Assembly (NCBI GenBank): GCA_016191555.1
Contig: JACPVX010000018.1
Location: forward strand, 186,001-250,000
DNA: 64,000 nucleotides
From: Bacteroidota bacterium
GTDB lineage: Bacteria > Bacteroidota > Bacteroidia > Cytophagales > Cyclobacteriaceae
Reading direction: 5' to 3'
The notes beneath the pieces were generated by a model that saw only the letters and a program-made list of their open reading frames with translations, was not told where the DNA came from and ran no database searches. This document shows, piece by piece, positions 1 through 9,625 of the stretch (within the stretch, counting starts at the first letter, position 1; every line of letters starts with the position of its first letter). A program made the position numbers and the translations under genes.

Positions 1-1
1 A

Positions 2-751
2 TTTACAAGTAGTGGAACATCTGGCCTTTCTACCAGTCGCCATGCAGTTTGGAGCCTCGAATTCTACCTAAAAAACACCCAAATCATCTTTGAAAGGTAT
101 TTTGGATCCCTTACGGACTATCACTTTTTTGCCTTGCTACCTTCCTATCTGGAGCGAGAAGGGTCGTCATTGATTGCCATGATGGATCATTTTATTCGCG
201 GAAGCAAATCGTCCTTGTCCGGCTTTTATCTTCACAATTATCAAGATTTGGCGGATCAGCTATTGAAAGCCAAAAATTCGGATCGGAAAATAATTTTATG
301 GGGTGTTTCATTTGCATTGCTTGATTTGGCCGAAGGTTTTGAACTAAACCTTGAAAATGCCCTCGTAATTGAAACGGGGGGGATGAAGGGGAGGAGAAAA
401 GAGATGATACGCGAGGAGCTACACCAATTGCTGTGTAATCGATTCAACGTACCGCAGATCGGGTCTGAATATGGAATGACAGAGCTTTTGTCGCAGGCTT
501 ATTCACATGGAAATGGTGTTTACGAATCGCCACCTTGGATGAAAATACAAATCCGCGACATCAATGATCCGTTCAAAAAGCTTGAAATTGGAAAAACGGG
601 TGGAATTAATGTGATTGATTTGGCAAACGCACACTCTTGCGCGTTTATTGAAACTCAGGATTTAGGAAAATGGTCGCAAGGCGGTTACTTTGAGGTACTT
701 GGGAGGATCGACAACAGCGATTTGAGAGGCTGTAACCTTCTTGTTGGTTGA
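2..751 (+). CDS. LuxE-like acyl-protein synthetase / AMP-forming ligase (5' truncated)
   Basis: The reading frame is open from base 2, so the N-terminus lies outside the window. The first visible residues, FTSSGTSG, are the Ser/Thr/Gly-rich ATP-binding (A3) motif of the ANL adenylating superfamily. Further on, GSEYGMTELLSQAY matches the A5 motif and DLGKWSQGGYFEVLGRID the A7/A8 hinge. The short spacing and lack of a typical C-terminal lysine domain resemble LuxE-type acyl-protein synthetases, which activate a fatty acyl group as acyl-AMP and pass it to a protein thiol. Substrate cannot be told. The internal TTG at 134 is not the start. Confidence 0.75.
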   Translation, partial: FTSSGTSGLSTSRHAVWSLEFYLKNTQIIFERYFGSLTDYHFFALLPSYLEREGSSLIAMMDHFIRGSKSSLSGFYLHNYQDLADQLLKAKNSDRKIILWGVSFALLDLAEGFELNLENALVIETGGMKGRRKEMIREELHQLLCNRFNVPQIGSEYGMTELLSQAYSHGNGVYESPPWMKIQIRDINDPFKKLEIGKTGGINVIDLANAHSCAFIETQDLGKWSQGGYFEVLGRIDNSDLRGCNLLVG

Positions 752-842
752 GCATTTAATTCGCCAAACGGTATTTTAGAGCCGTTTAAATTTGTTTCGT
801 TAGAAAAGATTAATATTTTTGACAGTCCAAAGCCACTATTTT

Positions 843-962
843 ATGAAAAGAATTTTAGCATTTTTAGTACTTGTTTCTTTGTTGACTGCTTGCAGCCAAT
901 ACACTTGCCCTACTTATAGCAAGAAAGATGTGAAGAAAGCAGTACCTCAAAACAGAATCTAA
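843..962 (+). CDS. Small cysteine-containing lipoprotein (39 aa)
   Basis: A short reading frame begins MKRILAFLVLVSLLTACSQ and has a clear lipobox (LLTAC), so it is predicted to be exported and lipidated at Cys17. The mature part is only about 23 residues with one more Cys, and ends basic. Its stop codon overlaps the stop of the convergent response regulator gene by 4 bases. Function unknown; tiny lipoproteins of this kind are common in Bacteroidota. Confidence 0.6.
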   Translation: MKRILAFLVLVSLLTACSQYTCPTYSKKDVKKAVPQNRI

Positions 963-2119
963 AGGTACTTCTTTACGTCTGCCTCCATGATCATGACATC
1001 GCTCATGATCACGAGCCGCTCTACCACATTACGTAGTTCGCGTATATTTCCTGTCCAATTATATTCTTCCAGCGATTTTAGCGCTTCGGCTTCTATCTCT
1101 TTCTTTTTCGCGCCTGTTTCCTGGGCTATATCTTCTAAGAACTTATCGACTAACAAAGGTAGATCCGTAAGTCGTTCATTTAAAGACGGAACCTTAATGA
1201 CGATTACTGATAAGCGGTGGTAGAGGTCTTCTCTGAATTTGTTATCGGCAATTTCTTTTCTCAGGTCCTTATTGGTGGCGGCCAGTACACGCACATTTAC
1301 CGATACATCTTTTTCAGCACCGACACGGGTAATTTTGTTTTCCTGTAAAGCCCGCAATACTTTTGCTTGAGCAGAAAGCGTCATATCTCCAATTTCGTCC
1401 AAAAAGAGTGTGCCTCCTTCTGCTTGCTCAAATTTCCCGATTCGTTGCTTGATGGCCGATGTAAAGGCTCCCTTTTCATGACCAAACAATTCACTTTCGA
1501 TTAGGTCAGACGGGATAGCTGCACAATTGACCTCAACGAAATCAAGTCTAGAGCGATTGCTTTTCTCGTGGATTTGCCGCGCCACCAATTCTTTGCCGGA
1601 GCCATTGGGGCCTGTGATGAGAACGCGGGCATCGGTAGGAGCTACTTTATCGATCATCATTTTGATTTCCTCCAGGGCAGGAGATTCGCCAATCATTTCG
1701 TAACGGGCAGAAACTTTCTTTTTGAGCTGTTTAGCTTCCTTGATCAAGTTGGTTTTGTCAAGGGCATTGCGAACGGTGATTAATAATCTATTTAAGTCGG
1801 GTGGCTTTTGCAGAAAGTCATAGGCACCCATTTTGGTGGCATCAACGGCCAACTCGGTGGTGCCGTGAGCCGAAATCATCACGAACGTGGTGGCGATTCC
1901 CTTTTCTTTTGCTTTTTGTAATACTTCCATGCCATCCATCTTCGGCATTTTGATATCGCAAAGGGCTAGATCGAAATACTCGTTTTCGAGTCTGGCTAAT
2001 CCTTCCGCGCCATCTTTCGCTTCTTCAATCTGTAGACCTAATTCTTTTTGATCTTTCAGGATGTCTTTCAATACGGCACGAATGCTGGCTTCATCTTCAA
2101 TCAGTAATACTTTGGGCAT
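959..2119 (-). CDS. Sigma-54-type response regulator without DNA-binding domain
   Basis: Order of domains: receiver (1-120; acidic E8/D9, phospho-acceptor D55, K105) then an AAA+ sigma-54 interaction domain with Walker A GPNGSGKE (170-177) and Walker B GGTLFLDEIGDM. The sigma-54-contacting loop reads GAFTSA (217-222) rather than GAFTGA. The protein stops at residue 386 right after the AAA+ lid helix, so the Fis-type helix-turn-helix of NtrC relatives is absent. It should activate sigma-54 promoters from solution or through a partner. No kinase gene is adjacent. Start at 2119 fits the receiver domain exactly. Confidence 0.9.
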   Translation of the reverse strand: MPKVLLIEDEASIRAVLKDILKDQKELGLQIEEAKDGAEGLARLENEYFDLALCDIKMPKMDGMEVLQKAKEKGIATTFVMISAHGTTELAVDATKMGAYDFLQKPPDLNRLLITVRNALDKTNLIKEAKQLKKKVSARYEMIGESPALEEIKMMIDKVAPTDARVLITGPNGSGKELVARQIHEKSNRSRLDFVEVNCAAIPSDLIESELFGHEKGAFTSAIKQRIGKFEQAEGGTLFLDEIGDMTLSAQAKVLRALQENKITRVGAEKDVSVNVRVLAATNKDLRKEIADNKFREDLYHRLSVIVIKVPSLNERLTDLPLLVDKFLEDIAQETGAKKKEIEAEALKSLEEYNWTGNIRELRNVVERLVIMSDVMIMEADVKKYL

Positions 2120-2158
2120 GGGTTTATTTTGAAAGTTTCAATGATCAATTATAAAAAG

Positions 2159-2554
2159 GATGCAAGCCTATAAGCCGGGTTTTGTCAGGTTATTTTCATA
2201 ACCGTCTTATCATTTATCTGTTCTCAGTTTCGCAACCGGAATCCATCAGCCTACCCAATCATACCAGTTTGCACTGTCAGCGAGCGACTGACCACTTGCG
2301 TGAGTATGACCTATTTGGCCTTTCAACCCGTAAGGTTTGCCATGCGCACACCATCACTGTTGTGCCGGTGGGCTCTTACCCCACCTTTTCACTATCACCG
2401 CCCGAAGCCGCAGCAGCGGGTGGCTACCTATTTTCTGTGGCACTGTCTGTTGCCACGCCTGGGCGTGGCACCTTCCCGTTAGGAAGTACGGCACTCTTCG
2501 TTGCCCGGACTTTCCTCCTCTGCACAAGGCAGAAGCGATAAGACGGCTTGCATC
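2159..2554 (-). ncRNA. rnpB: RNase P RNA, bacterial class A
   Basis: Read on the minus strand, the region starts with GATGCAAGCCGTC and ends with GGCTTGCATC, forming the closing P1 helix. Inside are the hallmark conserved blocks: GAGGAAAGTCCGGGC (CR-I) near the 5' end, GGGTAAGAGCCCACCG in the middle, and ACAAAACCCGGCTTATAGG close to the 3' end. Length of about 395 nt is usual. This is the catalytic RNA that matures tRNA 5' ends. Plus-strand reading frames across this stretch are artefacts of a structured GC-rich RNA gene. Confidence 0.95.
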
Positions 2555-2660
2555 TATGCAAAGGTAAGAGGGAATTTAGATAAATGGACGATTACTTATT
2601 GAGGGAATGTTTCAATAAGTAAAAAAGCGTTGTAACTAAGCTTAATTGAATTTGATGGCA

Positions 2661-3059
2661 CTAGTGTACGTCTGATCCGGTCAATTTCATTTCATATTGA
2701 TCGGCCAGGTTGGCGACTTCCTGGAGCATTTCTTTGATGGTGCTCTCCGATAAATTATCGAGTGAAGCAACAGCTTCTACCTGAAGATAATTTTGGTTGA
2801 TTACAAACCGGCAATAATTAAAAAAGGCAGTTTGTTCTAATAGCATTTTGTAATCAATGCTACTGTTGGGTGCGCAAACTTTGGAATTAAGCGTCAACAA
2901 CTCACGGTTGTAAAGTTCATTTTTCTTGATGGTACCCAACACGGTTTGAAACCGCCCACCCGAAACGGGAATGATGATGATGGATTGACTTTGATCGTAC
3001 TGCGTAAACTGGCCTCCAATTTGGTCGGCATACGTCTTCATAATTCCTGATAAATCCAT
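2661..3059 (-). CDS. Hypothetical protein, YbjN/secretion-chaperone-like size and look
   Basis: 132 residues, acidic, with no signal peptide or membrane segment. Alternating hydrophobic strands in the first half (SIIIIPVSGGRFQTVLG) followed by a terminal helix (STIKEMLQEVANLADQYEMKL) resemble small alpha/beta folds of the YbjN or type III chaperone kind, but this is only a resemblance. It lies downstream of tamB on the same strand, 50 bases away, and could be co-transcribed. Function unknown. Confidence 0.6.
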   Translation of the reverse strand: MDLSGIMKTYADQIGGQFTQYDQSQSIIIIPVSGGRFQTVLGTIKKNELYNRELLTLNSKVCAPNSSIDYKMLLEQTAFFNYCRFVINQNYLQVEAVASLDNLSESTIKEMLQEVANLADQYEMKLTGSDVH

Positions 3060-3109
3060 GATGCGATAAAATTATTTTCTAATATACCATTCCTTTGTCT
3101 AACAACAAA

Positions 3110-6100
3110 TTAGTTCTTCTGAACCTTATCTTCTTCGGTTGGATCTTTTTCTTTTACCTTGTCCTTGTCCTTGTCCTTATCTTTTTCTTCTTGTTCTTTT
3201 TCTTGTTGCTCGGCTAATTCCCTTCTTCTTCGCTCACGTGCGGAGGTCAGCAATTCTCGCCAACTATTGAAATTTTGTGTGTGCATTAAACTCAGTCCGG
3301 CCGTAATGGTTGCCTGCGTACCTAGTGAGTTTGTCAGTTGGTTGATATTCGTACGGTTGAACATCTTCACTTTAAATTTACCATCTGCGGTAAGCAGGTA
3401 ATCAACAGTCCAATCACCTAACATATTGGTCACATCGGCTCGTGCATATTGATTGTTCAAGGCACCATCGCGAGTAACGCGAAGTCGGCCTCCCAAAAAT
3501 GAATATGACAAGCGCAATTGAAAAGTATTGAATGCTTCTTGGTCGAAATTACCCAGATCAAAATCGATTTCCAGATTTTGGTCTACTTGCGTGAGCCAAT
3601 AGCTGAGTTGATTCGAAAGAAGTTCGCTTACACTGCTGGAAAGAGCGCTGCCGGTAGAAAACGCATCGGGTGAAGAGAACCTTCGTAGAATGATTAAACT
3701 AAAAACTTGTTTTTGTAACTCTTGCTCATCTAGCTTGGCTTTAAATGCTTTAAAATCGCTGAGCAAGGCTACTGATTTTCCTCCATCTACCGGAACTACA
3801 TTCGGTAAATCATTCGCGATGATATCAAAGTTAATTTGAGGTGATAACATGGCTCCGTCCAACTTCAATAAAACTTCCACCGGATACTTTCTGCGCATTT
3901 GAGTGGTAGTTGCCAATGTCTGATCAGAAATGACCGGTGCAAACGAGGTAATCTGTTTGTAGCTGGCTACGAGTGCAAGCTGTCCTGTATAGGGATCGCC
4001 ATACCAGCTGATGCGGCTGCCTTTGTTGATACTAAATTCTTTGTTAATAACATCATACAGCGTGAAGTTGTAAAATCCCCGATCGAACTCGAAACCACCA
4101 AACATGGTGAATTCGCCTTTGGTATCCAACTGAAGACGGATGTCTCCGTTTCCATTTCCTCGAATAATGTCTCCTGATTTAATATCGAAAATAATTTCGC
4201 AATACGCGTCCGGGGTTATGTCTAAGTTTAAATCTAAGGTAATACCGGTAGGTTCGGCTTTGGGTTTGATCTTCGAAGCAATTTTTTTAAGTTGAGCTGA
4301 ATCGCTGAGATTTACGAATGAGATGAAATCTTTTTTCTCTACGTTTTCAGTGCCACCCATCGGTATGAATACGCGTGTGTTTTTCTCCGACCTTGCAGTG
4401 GCTGAGATTTTCATGTTCTCAAATGGGCCAAACATATTTAAATTACCGGTGCCATACGCCTGACCGTAAAAGGAAGAATTATCTTTTGCGGAGGTATTTA
4501 ACAATTGAAAATTTTTGAAGTCGGCATCTAAGTTAATGCGAAACTCAGAATAGTTTTTGTGTGTGAGATAACCTGAAAGCCTTCCCTTGTTATTAAAAAT
4601 ATCGGTAAGTGTGATATCGTCAAAAATTACCTTGGTCGATGTCATCCCCAATGTGCCATTGAATTGATAAACTGTTTTTAAATAGTCTACCATCATTTGG
4701 CCATTTTGTATCACTCCGGTTCCATTTATTAGTGGTTTGTTGAAACTACCGGTGATTTTGTAATTGCCGGACAGGGTGCCATCGATTTGGGAAAAAATTC
4801 CACGTAAAAAGGGTTCGATTATTTTCAGATTTGTTTTCTCTAGTGTAGCATTTAATTGCAGGGGTTCGGATTGGTTAGGATCAAATATCCCGGCAACTGA
4901 AACAGTGCGATTGCCTAGTCGATCGATGGTAAAGTCGATATCAAATTGTTTGGTGTTTCTATTCCAAATGTTGGTTCCATTCAAATCGCCAATTAAAAAA
5001 TTGTTTACTTTAAAGGCACCTACGGAAAAGTTATTTTGAAAGTAGGGACTGTGATACAAGTCGCGGGCTATCACTTCGCCATTCATGATGCCACTGAATT
5101 TTTCAGAACTAAACGTATTTAAAATATCCAGATTGAAATTTTTAATATTTAGCGTTACGGTCGGTTCGCTTTTTTGAGAGACTTCGCCATTGATTGAAAT
5201 GGATTCAGTGCCATTCACTAATTCAAGGTGATGGATACTCCATTCTGATCCGTTGTTCAACAAATAGTTTTGCGGATTAATGATCCACTCTTTGTCTAAG
5301 GCTCGCAACTTGGTTGGTAAGATTTTAATTTTTGTGCTGTCGCGCAAAAAATCAATTTCGGATTGTAGTCGCAGAATATTCGTGGTACCTACTTGATCGG
5401 CATCGAGTGTGAAATTCGCATGTCCTTTGTTCCAGATTAATTCAGCAAAAAGATCCTTGGATTGGAATGAACTGGACAGCCTTTGTTTTTGTGAATTGAT
5501 CGTGAGCATCGTCAACACATTCACGCTGTCCCTGATTTTGGAACCTGAAAGTTCAATATCATTGCCCACAAAATATTTGCCGGCAACCGTAACAGAATCA
5601 ATTGTAGTAAATGCTTGCAGAATGGAGGTAATGCCATTGGTGAATTTGCCCTTGATTTGAGTCCCTTTCGAAATTTGGATATCGACATTGGCAAGCTCAA
5701 AAACTGGATTGATGTTATTGAGCTTGATTTTAAAATTAGCATCATACACTTGCACGCTTCGATCTTTCTTAGCGTAGTAGTTTTGAATGTCCGTTTTATT
5801 ATTTTTCACATTCAACATAAACTCTTTGAAGAGTTTCGAGAAATCGTTGAATAGGGTAGAGTAGTAGTAGCTGCCGTTTAACTCCACATCTGCCAGCGAA
5901 CTTCGCACGAGCAATTGTCTTTGATTATTTTGATGTTGTGAGCTGATGTGCAGCGAGTCAAGGGATAACTCTTTATCCCGATACTGAACTAAGGTCTTCC
6001 TGAAAACAGCATTTCCAAACAAACTGTCGATTTGCAAACCCTTCGTGTCGATATCCAGATCGGTCGACAGAAAGAGATAATCTTTCATTAAACCAAGGCG

Positions 6101-7708
6101 ATGAAAATTAACGGTATCCAGTTTTGCTTTCAGCTTTACCACGTTTACGCCTTTCCTTAAATCGACAGAGCCTTTTACATTGATTTGTAAGTTAGGATCA
6201 TCGATGACTAATTCACCATTGAATAATTGACTCGCGAAGCGAGCATTGGTAGAGATGTTGCTGTAATCGTATCTGCGAATTCCAAGTGATTGGATGTTTC
6301 CACGAAGCAAGAAATCAGCAGATTTTTCTGTTAGCCCCGTTCCTTTGATTTGACCATTCAGCGTTACTTTTTGAAAGGTAGTCGTGTCGTTAAAGTATTT
6401 TCCAAGGTCAAAAGAAGTGAGCGCCAGATTTCCGCTGTAGGTGGATTTTTCAATTTCCTCTTGGTTGATTTTCAAGTTGATGTCGGATTGAATTCGTCCT
6501 AAACTTCCCATGAAATCGCCATCTGCTACAAAATCGTTGATGTATCCGGTGAATGTGCCTGTTAGCCGAAATTGGTTGAGTGGCTTTAATAAATTGTAGT
6601 AGCTATTCGGGAAAATAAAACTCAAATCTCGGATGTCGACATTGCCTTTTTTTACATCCAGCGTGATGAATGTTTCCTGAATCGTGTGCAATCCGTCCAT
6701 TTGTAGAGTGCCTTCTATGTTTGTTTTGCCCAATTGCATATTCATTTTACGATATAAAAACCGAGATACTTTTCCGGTAATTTCACCTGATACAAACAGC
6801 GGCTCCGGTAAGGGAGATTTTCCGTCATTAAAAAGAGCGAGATCTTGTGGATCAATGTGCGTGTCTTTTAGTTTTGCTTTGATATTCACTTTATTGTAGA
6901 AGTCGCTAAGGTCGCCTTGACTTTTATAACTAAGAATAACGGTGTCAGTAATATGACTGTGAGTTGTCGTTAGATTCAACCCCAGAAATTCCATGGATGT
7001 TTGCGAAATGAGGAAATACGTTCGAAGGTCAACGATCTCTAATCCACTGAGCTGGTCTTTTGCCTGGAGCGAATTCAAATGAAAATCAATGGTATCGCCA
7101 ATCACACGAAATGCCTCGAGGTCTGCTTCCACGTTCACTTTAAAATGATGATAATCAAAGCCGTTCCTAATTGAATCCTTTTCCGTTTCGTTCAAGCTGA
7201 ATTTTGAATCCTCCAGATCAATTTCACCGATATGAATTTTTGGCGGGTTGCCACCACCGGAAGATTTACCACTCAGTCGATGAAGGAAGACATCAATGTT
7301 TAGATTCTTAAGTGTGGGAGTTTCATCAATGGTTTTGAGGTGAACCTCAGCGCCCTTTAAATCTACGCCATCAATATTAATGTCATTGTTTTCTAAAAGG
7401 CTGCGCAGCCGGAAGTTGACACTCATCTTGTTGATGGCAATCATGGTGTCTTGCTCCGGATCGATGATCGATAATCCTTCTAATTCCAGACGGTCGTACC
7501 ACCTCAGATAAAACTTATCGAATCGAATTGTAAAGCCAGATACTTCCGAAAACTGCCTGGTATACCGCCCAATGAGCATTTCTTGCACGGCCGGCAGTTG
7601 AAACAAAAAGAACGACAGAACAAAAAATGTCAATAACAGATAGGCTCCATAAAGAAGAAACTTCTTGAGCCAAGCAAACACGCGGATTTTAATAACTTGC
7701 AGGTTCAT
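3110..7708 (-). CDS. tamB: Translocation and assembly module TamB-like protein (AsmA/DUF490)
   Basis: 1532 residues with one N-terminal membrane anchor (about 16-38), then a long run of short beta-strand repeats with AsmA-like character and a C-terminal DUF490 region (around 1150-1480, including FGGFEFDRGFYNFTLYDVINKEFSI). Such proteins span the periplasm and move phospholipids or help outer-membrane protein assembly. The last 40 residues are a charged Lys/Asp/Glu tail coded by a hexanucleotide microsatellite near 3157-3182. Start is 9 bases from the divergent tsaD start, so each promoter must lie inside the other gene. Confidence 0.9.
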   Translation of the reverse strand: MNLQVIKIRVFAWLKKFLLYGAYLLLTFFVLSFFLFQLPAVQEMLIGRYTRQFSEVSGFTIRFDKFYLRWYDRLELEGLSIIDPEQDTMIAINKMSVNFRLRSLLENNDINIDGVDLKGAEVHLKTIDETPTLKNLNIDVFLHRLSGKSSGGGNPPKIHIGEIDLEDSKFSLNETEKDSIRNGFDYHHFKVNVEADLEAFRVIGDTIDFHLNSLQAKDQLSGLEIVDLRTYFLISQTSMEFLGLNLTTTHSHITDTVILSYKSQGDLSDFYNKVNIKAKLKDTHIDPQDLALFNDGKSPLPEPLFVSGEITGKVSRFLYRKMNMQLGKTNIEGTLQMDGLHTIQETFITLDVKKGNVDIRDLSFIFPNSYYNLLKPLNQFRLTGTFTGYINDFVADGDFMGSLGRIQSDINLKINQEEIEKSTYSGNLALTSFDLGKYFNDTTTFQKVTLNGQIKGTGLTEKSADFLLRGNIQSLGIRRYDYSNISTNARFASQLFNGELVIDDPNLQINVKGSVDLRKGVNVVKLKAKLDTVNFHRLGLMKDYLFLSTDLDIDTKGLQIDSLFGNAVFRKTLVQYRDKELSLDSLHISSQHQNNQRQLLVRSSLADVELNGSYYYSTLFNDFSKLFKEFMLNVKNNKTDIQNYYAKKDRSVQVYDANFKIKLNNINPVFELANVDIQISKGTQIKGKFTNGITSILQAFTTIDSVTVAGKYFVGNDIELSGSKIRDSVNVLTMLTINSQKQRLSSSFQSKDLFAELIWNKGHANFTLDADQVGTTNILRLQSEIDFLRDSTKIKILPTKLRALDKEWIINPQNYLLNNGSEWSIHHLELVNGTESISINGEVSQKSEPTVTLNIKNFNLDILNTFSSEKFSGIMNGEVIARDLYHSPYFQNNFSVGAFKVNNFLIGDLNGTNIWNRNTKQFDIDFTIDRLGNRTVSVAGIFDPNQSEPLQLNATLEKTNLKIIEPFLRGIFSQIDGTLSGNYKITGSFNKPLINGTGVIQNGQMMVDYLKTVYQFNGTLGMTSTKVIFDDITLTDIFNNKGRLSGYLTHKNYSEFRINLDADFKNFQLLNTSAKDNSSFYGQAYGTGNLNMFGPFENMKISATARSEKNTRVFIPMGGTENVEKKDFISFVNLSDSAQLKKIASKIKPKAEPTGITLDLNLDITPDAYCEIIFDIKSGDIIRGNGNGDIRLQLDTKGEFTMFGGFEFDRGFYNFTLYDVINKEFSINKGSRISWYGDPYTGQLALVASYKQITSFAPVISDQTLATTTQMRRKYPVEVLLKLDGAMLSPQINFDIIANDLPNVVPVDGGKSVALLSDFKAFKAKLDEQELQKQVFSLIILRRFSSPDAFSTGSALSSSVSELLSNQLSYWLTQVDQNLEIDFDLGNFDQEAFNTFQLRLSYSFLGGRLRVTRDGALNNQYARADVTNMLGDWTVDYLLTADGKFKVKMFNRTNINQLTNSLGTQATITAGLSLMHTQNFNSWRELLTSARERRRRELAEQQEKEQEEKDKDKDKDKVKEKDPTEEDKVQKN

Positions 7709-7717
7709 TACCTATAC

Positions 7718-8728
7718 ATGTCGCCAATTTTACTTGCCATTGAGTCTTCTTGCGATGAAACTTCGGCCTCCATTATTAAACATGGCAAGGTACTTAATAA
7801 TGTTATAGCCTCGCAAAGCATCCACCAGAAATACGGTGGTGTGGTGCCGGAATTGGCCTCGCGGGCTCATCAGCAAAACATACTCATGGTAGTAAACGAA
7901 TGCCTTCGCACATCGGGTATACTGGCCAGTGAATTAAACGCCATTGCTTTTACCAGAGGTCCCGGCTTAATGGGCTCACTATTGGTCGGAGTCTCCTTCG
8001 CCAAAGGAATGGCGTGGTCGCTGGGATTGCCATTGATTGAAGTCAATCATATGGAGGCACATGTCTTGGCGCATTTTATTGATGAATCTAAACCAACTTT
8101 TCCTTTTTTGTGTTTGACGGTGAGTGGCGGTCATACACAAATTGTTTTCGTGGAGGATTATTTAAAGATGAAGGTGATCGGTGAAACTCAGGATGATGCT
8201 GTGGGAGAAGCATTTGACAAGGCTGCCAAGATGATGGGGCTTCCATATCCGGGTGGGCCGCTGATTGACCAATATGCCAAGCTGGGGAATCCTGATGCTT
8301 ATAAATTTTCAGAGACAGTCATGCCAGGACTTGATTTTTCTTTTAGTGGAATAAAGACTTCACTACTCTATTTTTTGAGAGATCAGAAAAAGCTCGACTC
8401 TCAGTTTCTGGAAAAGAACAGAGATGATATTTGCGCCAGCTTCCAACAAAGCTTGGTTCAAATGCTTTTGCAAAAAGTAAAAAAAGCAGCCAAAGAAACC
8501 GGTATCCGTCAGGTGGCGATAGCCGGTGGAGTATCTGCTAATAGTGGCTTGCGTGCTGGTTTGAAAAAGATGGCCAATGAATTGGGTTGGACAGTTTTTA
8601 TTCCGGAGTTCCAATATTGTACCGATAATGCAGCTATGATTGCCATGGCTGCGCATTATAAATATTTGAAGGGCGAATTTTGTACATTAGATGTTGCACC
8701 GATTGCGTACATGGCGATAGGTGATTAA
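7718..8728 (+). CDS. tsaD: tRNA N6-adenosine threonylcarbamoyltransferase
   Basis: Transfers the threonylcarbamoyl group from TC-AMP to A37 of ANN-reading tRNAs, with TsaB and TsaE. Visible motifs: ASKHA-type ATP fold start ILLAIESSCDET, metal-binding HMEAHVLAH, phosphate loop SGGHTQIV, and the C-terminal AIAGGVSANSGLR and CTDNAAMIA blocks. 336 residues is the family length. ATG at 7718 is chosen over an in-frame TTG at 7697 because the homologous N-terminus begins at SPILLAIE. Divergent from tamB. Confidence 0.96.
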   Translation: MSPILLAIESSCDETSASIIKHGKVLNNVIASQSIHQKYGGVVPELASRAHQQNILMVVNECLRTSGILASELNAIAFTRGPGLMGSLLVGVSFAKGMAWSLGLPLIEVNHMEAHVLAHFIDESKPTFPFLCLTVSGGHTQIVFVEDYLKMKVIGETQDDAVGEAFDKAAKMMGLPYPGGPLIDQYAKLGNPDAYKFSETVMPGLDFSFSGIKTSLLYFLRDQKKLDSQFLEKNRDDICASFQQSLVQMLLQKVKKAAKETGIRQVAIAGGVSANSGLRAGLKKMANELGWTVFIPEFQYCTDNAAMIAMAAHYKYLKGEFCTLDVAPIAYMAIGD

Positions 8729-8772
8729 CCGCTACGCTTTTGAGGTTAGCTAGAAAAAATAGTTGATAAAGA

Positions 8773-9165
8773 ATGAAGTTAATATTTAAGCCAGGCGATC
8801 AAAAAAAATACATCAAAGTGGTGCAACCAAATGATGTAGCAGCTTTTCATGGCGAAGTATTGCATGCCGTTTATTCTACATTTGCACTTGCGCGAGATTT
8901 CGAATGGTCATCGCGACTGTTTTTTATTGAAATGAAGGAAGATGATGAGGAAGGAGTAGGTACATTTTTAAGTATTGATCATAAGAGCCCCGCATTTGTA
9001 GGCGAGGAAGTACAAATCACCGCCACGGTGGTAAAATTGGAAAGAAATGAACTTACCTGCGCCATTGAAGCAAAAGTGGGGACACGAACCATTGCAACAG
9101 GCACTACTGGTCAGAAGATGCTAAAGAAAGAAAAATTGAATCAGTTGTTTACCCAACCGAAATGA
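8773..9165 (+). CDS. Hotdog-fold thioesterase (FlK-like)
   Basis: 130 residues of the hotdog fold. The segment with Glu and His in GEVLHAVYST, then FVGEEVQITATVVKLERNELTCAIEAKVG, matches small acyl-CoA thioesterases related to fluoroacetyl-CoA thioesterase. The likely role is hydrolysis of a small acyl-CoA in the cytoplasm; the substrate is not evident. It overlaps smpB by 4 bases (ATGA), pointing to translational coupling in a tsaD-thioesterase-smpB run. Confidence 0.8.
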   Translation: MKLIFKPGDQKKYIKVVQPNDVAAFHGEVLHAVYSTFALARDFEWSSRLFFIEMKEDDEEGVGTFLSIDHKSPAFVGEEVQITATVVKLERNELTCAIEAKVGTRTIATGTTGQKMLKKEKLNQLFTQPK

Positions 9166-9623
9166 AAGGACGATTTACGAACGATATAAACATCAAAAAT
9201 AAGCAAGCGACTTTCCAATATGAGTTGCTTGAGAAATTTATTGCAGGCATAGCCCTTATGGGCACCGAGATCAAATCCATCCGAGAAGGCAAAGTAAATT
9301 TGCAAGACGGCTTTTGTTATTTTCATTCCGGGCAAGTTTTTGCGAAGGGTATCAACATTACTCCATATTCACAGGGCACGCATTACAATCATGAGGCAGC
9401 CCGTGAGCGTAAACTATTACTAAAAAAATCTGAGATTGGCCGGTTGGAATCAAAGGTGGAAGAGAAAGGATTAACACTTATCCCAATTCGTTTATTTATT
9501 AATGAGCGTGGATTTGCTAAATTGGAGATTGCCTTGGCTCGTGGAAAGAAAACACATGACAAGCGCAACAGCATTAAAGAAAGAGATGTGAAACGCGAAT
9601 TGAGCAGAGTGAAAATACGATAA
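9162..9623 (+). CDS. smpB: SsrA-binding protein SmpB
   Basis: 153 residues, typical length. Binds tmRNA and delivers it to stalled ribosomes for trans-translation. Seen: the oligonucleotide-binding barrel with LMGTEIKSIREGKVNLQDGFC and ITPYSQGTHYNHEAARERKLLL, and the basic C-terminal tail GKKTHDKRNSIKERDVKRELSR that inserts in the mRNA channel. The tmRNA gene itself was not found in this window. Starts within the stop of the preceding thioesterase gene. Confidence 0.96.
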   Translation: MKGRFTNDINIKNKQATFQYELLEKFIAGIALMGTEIKSIREGKVNLQDGFCYFHSGQVFAKGINITPYSQGTHYNHEAARERKLLLKKSEIGRLESKVEEKGLTLIPIRLFINERGFAKLEIALARGKKTHDKRNSIKERDVKRELSRVKIR

Positions 9624-9625
9624 CA

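Noticed and set aside
2182..2567. Three plus-strand reading frames of 60-119 codons
   Set aside because: They lie wholly within the RNase P RNA gene on the other strand, which explains the sequence fully.
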